Made by a program: the position numbers and the translations under genes. 64,000 nt of DNA from Mesonia mobilis DSM 19841 (GTDB lineage: Bacteria; Bacteroidota; Bacteroidia; Flavobacteriales; Flavobacteriaceae): NCBI RefSeq assembly GCF_000423405.1, contig NZ_AUHX01000001.1:124001-188000 (forward strand). The letters are read 5' to 3'. Positions within the stretch are counted from its first letter, which is position 1; every line of letters begins with the position of its first letter. The notes beneath the pieces were generated by a model. That model had not been told where the DNA came from. It searched no databases and saw only the letters and a program-made list of their open reading frames with translations. Positions 11,248-19,785 of the stretch are shown one piece after another.

Positions 11248-12693
11248 TTAATAATAAGTGAACCGTCTTACTTTGGCAATATATTTAGCCAGACGAATTA
11301 CTTGATGGCTGTAACCATATTCGTTATCATACCATATATATAAGATCGCATTTTTACCATCTTCGGTAACGATCGTTGCGTTACTATCGTAAATTGAAGG
11401 TGCAGAAGAACCAATAATATCTGAAGATACCAACTCGTTATCGATCGAGTATTTAATTTGTTCAACCAAATTTCCTTCTAAAGCATATTTTTTAATAATG
11501 GTATTTAAACCGCTAACAGAAATAGATTTTTTCAGGTTTAAATTCAAAATCGCTAAAGAACCATTAGGTACAGGAACACGAATGGCGTTAGAAGTTAATT
11601 TACCTTCTAAAACAGGTAATGCTTTTGCTACCGCTTTACCGGCTCCGGTTTCTGTAATTACCATATTTAATGCAGCAGCGCGACCTCTACGGTATTTGCT
11701 GTGCATATTATCGACCAAATTTTGATCGTTGGTATATGCGTGAATTGTTTCTAAATGTCCATGTTGTACTCCTAAAGAATCTTCAACAGCTTTTAAAATA
11801 GGTGTGATCGCGTTAGTGGTACAAGATGCTGCTGAAAAAATTGAAACTTTATCGGGATCGTAGTCTTTATGATTAACTCCGTGAACAATATTTGGAATTC
11901 CTTTACCCGGCGCAGTTAATAAAACTTTACTCGCACCTTTTGCTTTTAAATGTCGCTTTAAAGCTTCTTCATCTCTAAAAGCTCCGGTGTTATCAATAAT
12001 TAAAGCATCGTTGATGCCGTATTTGGTATAATCGATATCTTCCGGTTGATTGGCAGAAATAATATGAACAGTAGTACCATTAATGATCAATGCATTTTTC
12101 TTTTCATCGATACTTACTGTACCCGAAAAGTCGCTATGTACAGAATCACTTTGTAAAAGTGATGCTCTTTTTTCTAAAACTGTAGCATCTACTTTACCAC
12201 GGGTAACGATCGCGCGAAGTCTTAACTGGCTTCCTTTACCGGTTTTCGTCATTAATTCTCTAGCCAACAAACGACCAATACGTCCAAAACCATATAAAAC
12301 GACATCTTTAGGATCGATGTTTTTGTAAGATTTTGCTTTGGAAAGTTTAGTTGAAACAAATGCAGTTGCATTGTGTTTTGCATCTTCTAATTGGTACTCG
12401 TAAGTAAGTTTACCAATGTCTAATTTTGCCGGTGGAAGGTCTAAGGTCTGAATTGCTTTTGCAATTTCTACAGAATCGAAAATAGATATTGGTTTCTGTA
12501 CAAATTTTGCAGCATATTCATGAAGGTTTAAAATCTCGCTCACGTTTTTATCGATAAGCTGATTTCTAAAAAGAACTAATTCTATCGATTTATCGTACCA
12601 TAAATCGCTAACAATTTTAATGAACTCTACCGTTGCTTTTCTACGGTCTGCTTGGAAAGCAAGTTCTTTTTCGTATGCCTCGTTCTGACTCAT
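11248..12693 (-). CDS. Glyceraldehyde-3-phosphate dehydrogenase, long form
   Basis: This enzyme oxidises glyceraldehyde 3-phosphate to 1,3-bisphosphoglycerate, or runs in reverse. I take the start at the ATG encoding MSQNEAYEKEL, giving 481 residues; the 25 codons before it have basic, signal-less character and no support. The protein has an N-terminal extension of about 130 residues, then the nucleotide-binding YGFGRIGRLLARE and the catalytic SAASCTTNAITP with Cys291. The extension is typical of a GAPDH subgroup common in this phylum and absent from the 335-residue classical enzyme. Whether it prefers NAD or NADP cannot be told. It is a single gene with its own terminator. Confidence 0.93.
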   Translation of the reverse strand: MSQNEAYEKELAFQADRRKATVEFIKIVSDLWYDKSIELVLFRNQLIDKNVSEILNLHEYAAKFVQKPISIFDSVEIAKAIQTLDLPPAKLDIGKLTYEYQLEDAKHNATAFVSTKLSKAKSYKNIDPKDVVLYGFGRIGRLLARELMTKTGKGSQLRLRAIVTRGKVDATVLEKRASLLQSDSVHSDFSGTVSIDEKKNALIINGTTVHIISANQPEDIDYTKYGINDALIIDNTGAFRDEEALKRHLKAKGASKVLLTAPGKGIPNIVHGVNHKDYDPDKVSIFSAASCTTNAITPILKAVEDSLGVQHGHLETIHAYTNDQNLVDNMHSKYRRGRAAALNMVITETGAGKAVAKALPVLEGKLTSNAIRVPVPNGSLAILNLNLKKSISVSGLNTIIKKYALEGNLVEQIKYSIDNELVSSDIIGSSAPSIYDSNATIVTEDGKNAILYIWYDNEYGYSHQVIRLAKYIAKVRRFTYY

Positions 12694-12774
12694 TTTTCTG
12701 TGTTGTGTTTGTGAATAAAAAATTTTAAGTCGAGGCAAAAATACATATTTCAAACGTTTTCGTAACAAAAAAAT

Positions 12775-12809
12775 AAAAAAATCCTCTTAGTGTTTCAAGA
12801 GGATTTTTT
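12775..12809 (-). terminator. Terminator of the HtrA-type protease gene
   Basis: Stem AAAAAATCCTCTT / AAGAGGATTTTTT with an 8-nt loop, 17 bp after the protease stop and upstream of the GAPDH coding region. Confidence 0.88.
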
Positions 12810-12825
12810 ATGAATAATTCAAGGT

Positions 12826-14223
12826 TTAGTTTCTAAACGTGTAACTTTCTTGTTGTCCGTTTTGATTTCTAAACGTAATCTTAGTGTTTTCGTTTTCAGA
12901 CTTGTTATTCATTATTTTTTTAACATCGTCTATATTTTTAATTTCTTTATTATCGATCTCGACAATAATGTATTTGTCTTGCGGAATTTCGATGCGTTGG
13001 GAGAGTGGTCTAACGATTCTAACTCCATGATCAATTTTAAAATTATTCAAATAATCTTGATCGGCATTGGTAATTTCGACGCCGGCGATATCTAGATTGT
13101 AAGTTTCGTACTTCGTTAGTTTTACGTTTGCTTCTCGCTCTTCACCATCTCTAAAGTAATTAATATTTACCGTATTCCCCGGTCTTTTAGTTCTAATGTA
13201 GGAAGTTAAATCTGAAAACTTTCTAATATTTACTCCATCGATCTCGGTAATAAGATCTCCACGTTTTAGTCCGGCTTTTTCCGCTCCTTCTGCTACAGAA
13301 TTTATGTAAACTCCTTGAGAAATTGCAAGATCATTTTGCTTTGCAGCTTCCGGATTCAAAGTTCCGCCGGTAATACCTAAAATAGCTTGTTGTACATCGC
13401 CATATTCTAAAATATCTTCCACGATTTTTTTCGCATTATTACTCGGTACGGCAAAACCATAACCAATATAACTTCCGGTTTGCGAAGTAATAGCTGTGTT
13501 AATTCCTATTAATTCTCCGTTCGTATTTACCAAAGCTCCACCGCTATTTCCTGGGTTGATGGCTGCATCGGTTTGTATAAACGATTGCATTTTAGAGTCT
13601 CCTTCATTTAAATCTCTTCCTTTAGCACTAATAATTCCTGCCGTTACGGTAGAAGTTAAGTTGAAAGGATTCCCCACAGCCAAAGCCCAATCTCCAATTT
13701 TTACATTATCGCTATCGGCAAACGGAATATAATCTAAATCTTGTGCTTCAACTTTTATCAGAGCAATATCAGATTGTGGATCGGTGCCAATCACTTCAGC
13801 TTTATAAGTAAGGTTATTATTTAAAGTCACTTCTAATTCACTAGCGCCATCGATCACGTGATTATTGGTAACAATATAACCATCAGGAGTAATAATTACA
13901 CCAGAACCGGCACCTTGTATGGCTCTACCACCGCGCATACCGCTCATATATTCACGAAGAGTTCTAGGTTGTCTGCCAATCGCTACATTTTTAACGTGAA
14001 CCACTGCGTGTACGGTTTTATCGGCAGCTTCGGTAAAATCGGTTTCTACTGCATTAACTTTACTATATTTATTAGAAATAAAGGTTGCGGCTTCTTTTTG
14101 GTTCTCTTCTTGTGTTTCTAAAATTGGGTTAAGACTTTCATCTTCAATAAAAAGCTTGTAGCTTCCTAGGGTTATTGCTCCACCCAAGATCGAAACAAGT
14201 AATAAACTGGATAACTTTTTCAT
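12826..14223 (-). CDS. HtrA/Deg-family periplasmic serine protease
   Basis: This is an envelope quality-control protease. The 465 residues show an N-terminal membrane signal or anchor (about 4-25), a trypsin-like domain with the full triad His122 (TNNHVIDG), Asp152 (SDIALIKV) and Ser227 (NPGNSGGAL), and two PDZ domains (about 280-370 and 385-465). The first PDZ has GVYINSVAEGAEKAGLKRGD; the second is more diverged. The length is normal for DegP/DegQ. It stands alone and is divergent from dapF, sharing an intergenic space of 127 bp. Confidence 0.94.
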   Translation of the reverse strand: MKKLSSLLLVSILGGAITLGSYKLFIEDESLNPILETQEENQKEAATFISNKYSKVNAVETDFTEAADKTVHAVVHVKNVAIGRQPRTLREYMSGMRGGRAIQGAGSGVIITPDGYIVTNNHVIDGASELEVTLNNNLTYKAEVIGTDPQSDIALIKVEAQDLDYIPFADSDNVKIGDWALAVGNPFNLTSTVTAGIISAKGRDLNEGDSKMQSFIQTDAAINPGNSGGALVNTNGELIGINTAITSQTGSYIGYGFAVPSNNAKKIVEDILEYGDVQQAILGITGGTLNPEAAKQNDLAISQGVYINSVAEGAEKAGLKRGDLITEIDGVNIRKFSDLTSYIRTKRPGNTVNINYFRDGEEREANVKLTKYETYNLDIAGVEITNADQDYLNNFKIDHGVRIVRPLSQRIEIPQDKYIIVEIDNKEIKNIDDVKKIMNNKSENENTKITFRNQNGQQESYTFRN

Positions 14224-14322
14224 AGGGTTGTTGGTTTTAATTCTAAAATTATAAACTTTTGTTTCTTCATATTATTGGCTTAACTGTTTTTTAACGGCAC
14301 CACAATTTCAAAGTGAATATTG

Positions 14323-14330
14323 TATATTTG
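14323..14330 (+). promoter_or_regulatory. -7 promoter box for the dapF operon
   Basis: TATATTTG, a full match to TAnnTTTG, 20 bp before the dapF ATG and followed by a purine-rich leader. No clear -33 box. Confidence 0.6.
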
Positions 14331-14350
14331 CGCACTTTTAAAACGAAAAA

Positions 14351-15130
14351 ATGACCGTAAAATTTTATAAATATCAAGGAACGGGTAACGATTTTGTGAT
14401 GATCGATAACCGAGAAGGAATTTTCAAAAATGATACCAAAGTAATTCAGCGTTTATGTGACCGAAAATTTGGCATAGGAGCTGACGGACTTATACTTTTA
14501 GAAAATTCTGAAGATCCTGAAGACGATTTTAAAATGGTCTATTTTAACAGCGACGGAAACCAAAGTACGATGTGTGGTAACGGCGGAAGATGCTTAGTTC
14601 GTTTTGCGGAGTTTTTAAATATTGTTGAAAAAACCGCGATTTTTACAGCGATCGATGGTAAACATCACGCTAAAATTGAAGCCGATAAAATTCATTTACA
14701 AATGCAAGATGTTGCTGAAGTAAAAGAATTAGGAACCGAATATTTTTTAGATACCGGCTCGCCACACCATATCGTTTTTACGCCTGAAATTCAGCAGCTA
14801 GACGTGAAAAAAGAAGGTGCTGCCATTCGTTATAATGAAGTTTATAAAGCTGAAGGAACCAATGTGAATTTTGTAGAACCACAAGATGAAATTCTTCAGG
14901 TAAGAACCTACGAACGTGGCGTGGAAGATGAAACGCTTTCTTGCGGAACCGGAGTTACAGCTGTGGCTATCGCTTCAACTTACGCTAAAAAATACAATAG
15001 TTTACCGGTAAAAATACAAACACCCGGCGGAAATTTAGAGATCAGTTTCAAACAAAACGGAAATCAATTTACCGATGTTTGGTTAAGCGGACCGGCAGAA
15101 CAGGTTTTTGAAGGTGTAATCGAATGCTAA
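14351..15130 (+). CDS. dapF: Diaminopimelate epimerase
   Basis: This enzyme interconverts LL- and meso-diaminopimelate for lysine and peptidoglycan synthesis by a two-base, cofactor-free mechanism. Both catalytic cysteines are present: Cys75 in TMCGNGGRC and Cys198 in LSCGTGVTA. The N-terminal YQGTGNDFVMID and the middle TGSPHHIVF are typical, and 259 residues is normal. The stop overlaps the next gene by 7 bp, and mltG overlaps that gene in turn, so the three form a tight operon that joins two cell-wall genes. Confidence 0.97.
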   Translation: MTVKFYKYQGTGNDFVMIDNREGIFKNDTKVIQRLCDRKFGIGADGLILLENSEDPEDDFKMVYFNSDGNQSTMCGNGGRCLVRFAEFLNIVEKTAIFTAIDGKHHAKIEADKIHLQMQDVAEVKELGTEYFLDTGSPHHIVFTPEIQQLDVKKEGAAIRYNEVYKAEGTNVNFVEPQDEILQVRTYERGVEDETLSCGTGVTAVAIASTYAKKYNSLPVKIQTPGGNLEISFKQNGNQFTDVWLSGPAEQVFEGVIEC

Positions 15131-15654
15131 CATTATCGGGAAAACATATTAACTTACGTCCGCTAGAACCGGAAGATCTCGATTTTATTTACGATATCGA
15201 AAATAACGAAGATCTGTGGGAGTTAAGCTCAACGCAAATGCCTTATTCGCGGTTTTTAATTCAGCAATATTTAGAGAATGCGCATCGCGATATTTATGAA
15301 GTAAAGCAATTGCGCTTAGTGATCGAAAGTAAAGAAGGTGAGAGTTTAGGCTTGATCGATATTTTCGATTTTGACCCACAACATCGCAGAGCGGCGATCG
15401 GTATTTTAATTGTAGATCAAGAAAATAGGGGCAAAGGTTTTGGTGCAGAAGCTTTGCAATTACTTTGCGATTATGCTTTCGAGCGTCTAAAACTACATCA
15501 GGTTTTTGCAAATGTGGCGGCAGATAATTTAAAAAGTCAGAAACTTTTTACACAGCGAGGTTTTGAAAAAATTGGTGTAAAAAAAGACTGGAATCTCGTA
15601 AACGGAACTTATAAAGACGAATTTTTATATCAATTATTGAATAATGTATATTAA
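15124..15654 (+). CDS. GNAT-family N-acetyltransferase (RimJ/RimL-like)
   Basis: This is a putative acetyl-CoA-dependent acetyltransferase. The 176 residues have the GNAT layout: N-terminal INLRPLEPEDLDFIYDIENN, the beta-strand IGILIVDQENRGKGFGAEAL with an acetyl-CoA loop close to the Q/RxxGxG/A pattern, and VFANVAADNLKSQKLFTQRGF. It resembles the RimJ/RimL group, whose targets include protein N-termini, but the substrate here is unknown. It is wedged between dapF and mltG with overlaps of 7 and 11 bp, which points to coupled translation. Confidence 0.9.
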   Translation: MLTLSGKHINLRPLEPEDLDFIYDIENNEDLWELSSTQMPYSRFLIQQYLENAHRDIYEVKQLRLVIESKEGESLGLIDIFDFDPQHRRAAIGILIVDQENRGKGFGAEALQLLCDYAFERLKLHQVFANVAADNLKSQKLFTQRGFEKIGVKKDWNLVNGTYKDEFLYQLLNNVY

Positions 15655-16687
15655 AAAAATAATATTAATCATTTCACTTTTAGGAGTGGTGGCTTTGGGG
15701 ATATTTAGTTATTTTATTTATGACTCAATTTTTTCTCCCAATACCAAGTTTACTTCAGCAACAGAAGAAGTTTTTGTTGAAACCGATGAAGAATATCGAG
15801 ATGTTATTCAACAACTGCGTCCGCTAGTAAAAGATATCGAAAGTTTTGATGCGATCGCCAGAAAAAAAGGTTACGCCAACAATCTAAAACCGGGAAGATT
15901 CATTCTGAAAAAAGGGATGAATAACAACGAAATGATCAATACGTTACGAAGCCAAAATCAACCAGTTTCTTTGGTTTTTAACAATCAAGAACGTTTAGAA
16001 GATCTTGCCGGCAGAATTGCTATGCAGATCGAAGCCGATAGTCTTTCGTTAATAGAAACGATGAAAGATTCAACTTTTTTAGCCGAAAATAATTTTAAGC
16101 CCGAGACTGCTTTGGCGATGTACATTCCCAATCAATATCAATTGTATTGGAATACTTCCGCAGAAATTTTTAGAAACCGAATGCTTAAAGAATACCAACG
16201 TTTCTGGAACGAAAAACGAAAGGCAAAAGCAGAAAAGATCGATCTAACGCCCAACGAAGTTTATACGTTAGCTGCCATCGTCCAAAAAGAAACGGCCAAA
16301 GTTGATGAGCGTAGACGTGTGGCTGGTGTTTATATGAATCGTTATAACCGCGGAATTAAACTTGACGCCGACCCTACCGTAATTTATGCTGTTAAGAAGA
16401 AAAATAACGATTTTGATACCGTGATCAAACGCGTATTATACAAAGATCTAGAAACCGATTCTCCTTACAATACTTATAAATATGCAGGGTTGCCGCCGGG
16501 ACCAATTGCCATGCCAGATATTTCTGCGATCGATGCGGTGTTAAATTACGAAGATCACGACTATTATTATTTCGTGGCAAATCCCGAAAAACCAGGTTAT
16601 CATAAATTTGCGAAAACCTTACGCCAACACAATAATAACCGACAAGCTTACGTACGCTGGATCAATAAAATGGGAATTAATCGATAG
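15644..16687 (+). CDS. mltG: Endolytic murein transglycosylase
   Basis: MltG cuts nascent glycan strands in the inner membrane and helps set strand length. The 347 residues have one N-terminal membrane helix (about 5-27), a LysM-like region (about 80-110) and the YceG catalytic domain. The catalytic Glu216 lies in AAIVQKETAKVDERR, followed by VAGVYMNRYNRGIKLDADPT and YNTYKYAGLPPGPI. It overlaps the GNAT gene by 11 bp. An intergenic repeat element begins 10 bp after the stop. Confidence 0.95.
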   Translation: MYIKKIILIISLLGVVALGIFSYFIYDSIFSPNTKFTSATEEVFVETDEEYRDVIQQLRPLVKDIESFDAIARKKGYANNLKPGRFILKKGMNNNEMINTLRSQNQPVSLVFNNQERLEDLAGRIAMQIEADSLSLIETMKDSTFLAENNFKPETALAMYIPNQYQLYWNTSAEIFRNRMLKEYQRFWNEKRKAKAEKIDLTPNEVYTLAAIVQKETAKVDERRRVAGVYMNRYNRGIKLDADPTVIYAVKKKNNDFDTVIKRVLYKDLETDSPYNTYKYAGLPPGPIAMPDISAIDAVLNYEDHDYYYFVANPEKPGYHKFAKTLRQHNNNRQAYVRWINKMGINR

Positions 16688-16697
16688 GATTGTTTCT

Positions 16698-16783
16698 GGG
16701 CGTTACCCTAACGGGTCGGGCTTTACACTACAATCTTTTTACTCGTTTCTCGTAAAAAGTATTTCCGTTGCAATCCCTAACGC
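16698..16783 (+). repeat. Dispersed structured repeat, copy A
   Basis: An 86-bp element between mltG and the RhuM-Fic gene. The ends are inverted (GCGTTA near the start, TAACGC at the end). Inside are a small hairpin ACCCTAACGGGT, the constant GGTCGGGCTTT, and a second hairpin TTTTTAC / GTAAAAA. Three related copies lie at 41074-41175, 45463-45550 and 46646-46735. Confidence 0.85.
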
Positions 16784-16802
16784 AAAATGAGAAGCTTGTA
16801 AA

Positions 16803-17798
16803 CTAATATTTCTTTATAAGATTGATAATTAGTTTTATAATTAATTCTCTTTGATCTGGAACACTCTGTGCTACAGCTAAAGCCAATGCTACTAAAGTAT
16901 TATCATTAATTTTTCGTTCTTTATTGAACTTTAAGCTAAAATTATTTTGCTCTAAAAACCATACAAAAATGAAAGAACCAATTCTTTTATTACCATCACT
17001 AAATGCATGACCTTTTATAATTGAATATAGAAGTTGCGCGGCTTGTTCTTCAACCGTAGGGTAAGCCAATTCGCCAAAAACTGTTTGAGAAATACTTCCT
17101 AAAATCCCTTTAAAAGATTTGTCTTTTTCATTTCCAAATAATTCAGTAGCCTCTCCTTTTTTTATAAGCTCTTTTTTTAAAACTAGAATAGCATCTTTAA
17201 CATCTTGATAGTTTATTACATAAATAATTTCTTTATTTAAATAATCTGTTTTTAGATTTTCAGAATCATATTTATTCAGTAATTCAAAAGATTTTGAGTA
17301 AAGACTGACAATATTTAAAAAACCATCAGTTAGATTTGTTTCTTTTTGGAGTATTACGTCGTTTAAAGTATTAATTTGATTTTCTAAAAGCGATATTTGT
17401 TTAGTTTTTTGGGTTAATAGTTTTTTATTTAGAACATATCCATTAAGTAAATATTCTTTTAATTTTTGTGTTGCCCATTTCCTAAACTCTGTAGCAATAT
17501 TTGATTTAACTCGATATCCAATCGAGATGATTACGTCTAAATTATAATGATTAACTTGGTAACTTTTTCCATCTTTTGCAGTATGTGCAATTTTTGCACG
17601 AACTGATTCTTTATTTAATTCTTCTTCTTTAAATATATTTTTAATATGTCTACCAATAACAGTTCTATCTCTATCAAATATTTCTGCAATTTGTTGTTCT
17701 GTAGCCCAAATAGTGTCATTGTTTTGGTCTAAAATAACCTCAAACTCATTATTATGATTAGAAGGTTTGAAAACAGCTATTTTATTACTATTTGACAT
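16803..17798 (-). CDS. RhuM-family protein with C-terminal Fic/Doc domain
   Basis: The 331-residue protein has two parts. The first (about 20-125) is the RhuM-like region seen in mobile islands, with DTIWATEQQIAEIFDRDRTV and YNLDVIISIGYRVKS. The second carries a Fic/Doc motif, HAFSDGNKR (His264 to Arg272), preceded by the YPTVEEQAAQLLYSIIKG helix. Fic proteins usually transfer AMP to target proteins; Doc-type members with Lys where Fic has Gly phosphorylate their target (EF-Tu for Doc). Lys271 makes this one Doc-like. A coiled segment (about 125-160) links the two. No antitoxin gene is adjacent, and the target is unknown. It is probably an acquired gene. Confidence 0.85.
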   Translation of the reverse strand: MSNSNKIAVFKPSNHNNEFEVILDQNNDTIWATEQQIAEIFDRDRTVIGRHIKNIFKEEELNKESVRAKIAHTAKDGKSYQVNHYNLDVIISIGYRVKSNIATEFRKWATQKLKEYLLNGYVLNKKLLTQKTKQISLLENQINTLNDVILQKETNLTDGFLNIVSLYSKSFELLNKYDSENLKTDYLNKEIIYVINYQDVKDAILVLKKELIKKGEATELFGNEKDKSFKGILGSISQTVFGELAYPTVEEQAAQLLYSIIKGHAFSDGNKRIGSFIFVWFLEQNNFSLKFNKERKINDNTLVALALAVAQSVPDQRELIIKLIINLIKKY

Positions 17799-17856
17799 AT
17801 GTGATGAAATTACAGCTTTTAAATATAAGTCAATATTTAAAAGTAAATAATAAAGA

Positions 17857-19470
17857 TTAATCTTTAACCTTCTTCACTCGTTTTAAATCCAATAAATTGA
17901 TAGGGTTAATGCCTAAATCTTTTACGTTTTTCTGTGTAAAGCGAACTACCTGATCGTAATATAAAGGCACAACAGCAGCTTCTTTCATTACGATCGAATC
18001 CATTTGTTGGTAGAGAGAGATTCTATTTTTTGCTTCAGAAGTATTGATGGCTTTTTCGTATAAACTATCAAAAGTAGCCGATTTAAAATGCGTGTAATTA
18101 GGTCCGTTGGGCGAGAAGTTTTCCGAATAAAATAGCGATAAATAATTTTCAGCATCGGGGTAATCGGCGATCCAACTCGCTCTAAAAATGTCTAATTTTC
18201 CCGCCGAGCGTTGCTGCCGAAGGGTAGAAGGTGGCATCACATCAATATTTACTTGTATCCCGATTTTCTGCAATTCTCGCTGAATATATTCTACTAGATC
18301 TAAATAGGAAGAGTTAGTGCTTATAGTCACTTCCGGAGAAGTATCGCCGGTTTCTTTTTGGTAAGCGGCTAAAAGTTCTTTCGCTTTTTGCGGATTGTAT
18401 TCATAATATTTTTCTTTAGCAAAACCGGGTAAACCTTTTGGGATAAATCCGTTTTCTGCCGGCGTTCCAATTCCGTTTCGTAAATAGGTAATCATCGTTT
18501 CGCGATTAAAACCATAATTGATGGCTTGGCGTAATTGGCGAGCGTTAATTTCTGGTGTTTCGCTATCCAAGTAAATTCCTAAATATTCGGTATTTAAATA
18601 AGGTGCTGAAAGCATTTCAACTCGATTAGCGTATTTTTCTTTCAGTTGTCCAACCGAAGAAAGTAATTCATCTTTATAAGAAGGATCTAAACCGCTTAGA
18701 AAATCGATATTTCCTTGCGCAAATTGTAAAAATTCACTTTGCTTGTCGGGTAAAAAAGTGGTGGCGACAGCTTCCAAATAGGGGAGTTGTTCACCGTTTT
18801 CATCTTTTTCAAAATAAAGATTATTCTTTCTAAAAACCAGTTTTTCATTAGCTTCCCAACGTTTAAATTTAAACGGACCGGTACCGATTGGATCTTTTCT
18901 AAAATCAAGCCTTTCCATTTCAGTGGGAATGACTGAGCAAAACTTCATCGATAGCAAGCCTAAAAAGGCAGGAAACGGTTGTTGAAGCTGAATTTTCACG
19001 GTAGAATCATTTTCAGCAGAAATGGTTTTCACATTTTGCATCACCCAACTTCCCGGAGAAGCCAAATTTACGTCTGTTAAACGCTTCAAGCTATAAACCA
19101 CATCTTTTGCGGTTACAATTCTGGTCGAGTCTTTCCCGAAAATTTCGTGTTTGTGAAAATAGACTTTCTTCCGCAGAGAAAATATATAGGTTTTAGCGTC
19201 TTCAGAAATCGTCCAGCTTTCAGCTAAATCAGGTTGAATATTTAAGCTGTCATCTAATTGAACCAAGCTGTTGTATAGCTGATGGCACGGCCAAATATTT
19301 CGTTGGTCTTTAGCAAAAGCAGGATCTAAAGAGGTGATATTTGCGTGTTCATTGTAGCGAAAAACCAAATGATCTCGATCGTAATTACTTGTGTTTTGGC
19401 AGGAAATTAGAAATAAAGTAAATACTAAAACGAATATTTTATTGGTATGGAAGCGGGAAGTTAGAAGCAC
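17857..19470 (-). CDS. Peptide-type ABC substrate-binding lipoprotein (family 5)
   Basis: This is a solute-binding protein of the OppA/DppA family. The 537-residue chain has a lipobox LISC (Cys24), the N-terminal family motif ANITSLDPAFAKDQRN, LAESWTISEDAKTYIFSLRK and the C-terminal DYPDAENYLSLFYSENF. No permease or ATPase gene is next to it, so the partners are elsewhere or it has another role. The extra N-terminal residues before the hydrophobic stretch (MLLTSRFHTNK) are acceptable for a lipoprotein signal, and no closer ATG exists. Confidence 0.9.
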   Translation of the reverse strand: MLLTSRFHTNKIFVLVFTLFLISCQNTSNYDRDHLVFRYNEHANITSLDPAFAKDQRNIWPCHQLYNSLVQLDDSLNIQPDLAESWTISEDAKTYIFSLRKKVYFHKHEIFGKDSTRIVTAKDVVYSLKRLTDVNLASPGSWVMQNVKTISAENDSTVKIQLQQPFPAFLGLLSMKFCSVIPTEMERLDFRKDPIGTGPFKFKRWEANEKLVFRKNNLYFEKDENGEQLPYLEAVATTFLPDKQSEFLQFAQGNIDFLSGLDPSYKDELLSSVGQLKEKYANRVEMLSAPYLNTEYLGIYLDSETPEINARQLRQAINYGFNRETMITYLRNGIGTPAENGFIPKGLPGFAKEKYYEYNPQKAKELLAAYQKETGDTSPEVTISTNSSYLDLVEYIQRELQKIGIQVNIDVMPPSTLRQQRSAGKLDIFRASWIADYPDAENYLSLFYSENFSPNGPNYTHFKSATFDSLYEKAINTSEAKNRISLYQQMDSIVMKEAAVVPLYYDQVVRFTQKNVKDLGINPINLLDLKRVKKVKD

Positions 19471-19509
19471 GAAGTTTTAATTTATTAAGTTTTATTATTT
19501 GAAAATTAT

Positions 19510-19592
19510 CGTCACCCTGAATTTATTTCAGGGTCTCATCATATTGATTACGTATTAAACGGATGTGATTCTGAGTCAAGCTCAGAATGACG
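19510..19592. repeat. Dispersed two-hairpin repeat, copy 1
   Basis: Ends CGTCA and TGACG are complementary. Inside are two hairpins: CCCTGAA / TTTCAGGG near the left end and ATTCTGAG / CTCAGAAT near the right. It fills most of the 315-bp space between the binding-protein gene and mtaB; the rest holds the mtaB promoter and leader. A degraded relative lies at 21174-21252. Confidence 0.8.
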
Positions 19593-19694
19593 CTTTTTTA
19601 AAAAACTGTAATTCACTATATTATAATTTAAGTTTCGAAACAACACAAACTTTCAAAAAATAGAAATCCTGCTGCAAAACTCATAATTCATTAC

Positions 19695-19702
19695 TATATT
19701 TG
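19695..19702 (+). promoter_or_regulatory. -7 promoter box for mtaB
   Basis: TATATTTG, a full match to TAnnTTTG. The leader of about 75 nt contains a small hairpin (TAAC-A-AGGC / GCCT-AA-GTTA, 19722-19745) and then an unusually strong Shine-Dalgarno AAAGGAG about 6 bp before the ATG. Confidence 0.6.
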
Positions 19703-19785
19703 CACGCGTTTTTGTAAGGAGTAACAAGGCTTATCGCCTAAGTTATTCATCACAATAATACTAAAAGATTAGGAAAGGAGCTGTT

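Noticed and set aside
15185-15511. Minus-strand open frame inside the GNAT gene
   Set aside because: It overlaps a well-supported gene fully and has no recognisable features.
16803-19470. Prophage or genomic island
   Set aside because: No integrase, tRNA target, direct repeats or phage genes; only the RhuM-Fic gene looks acquired.
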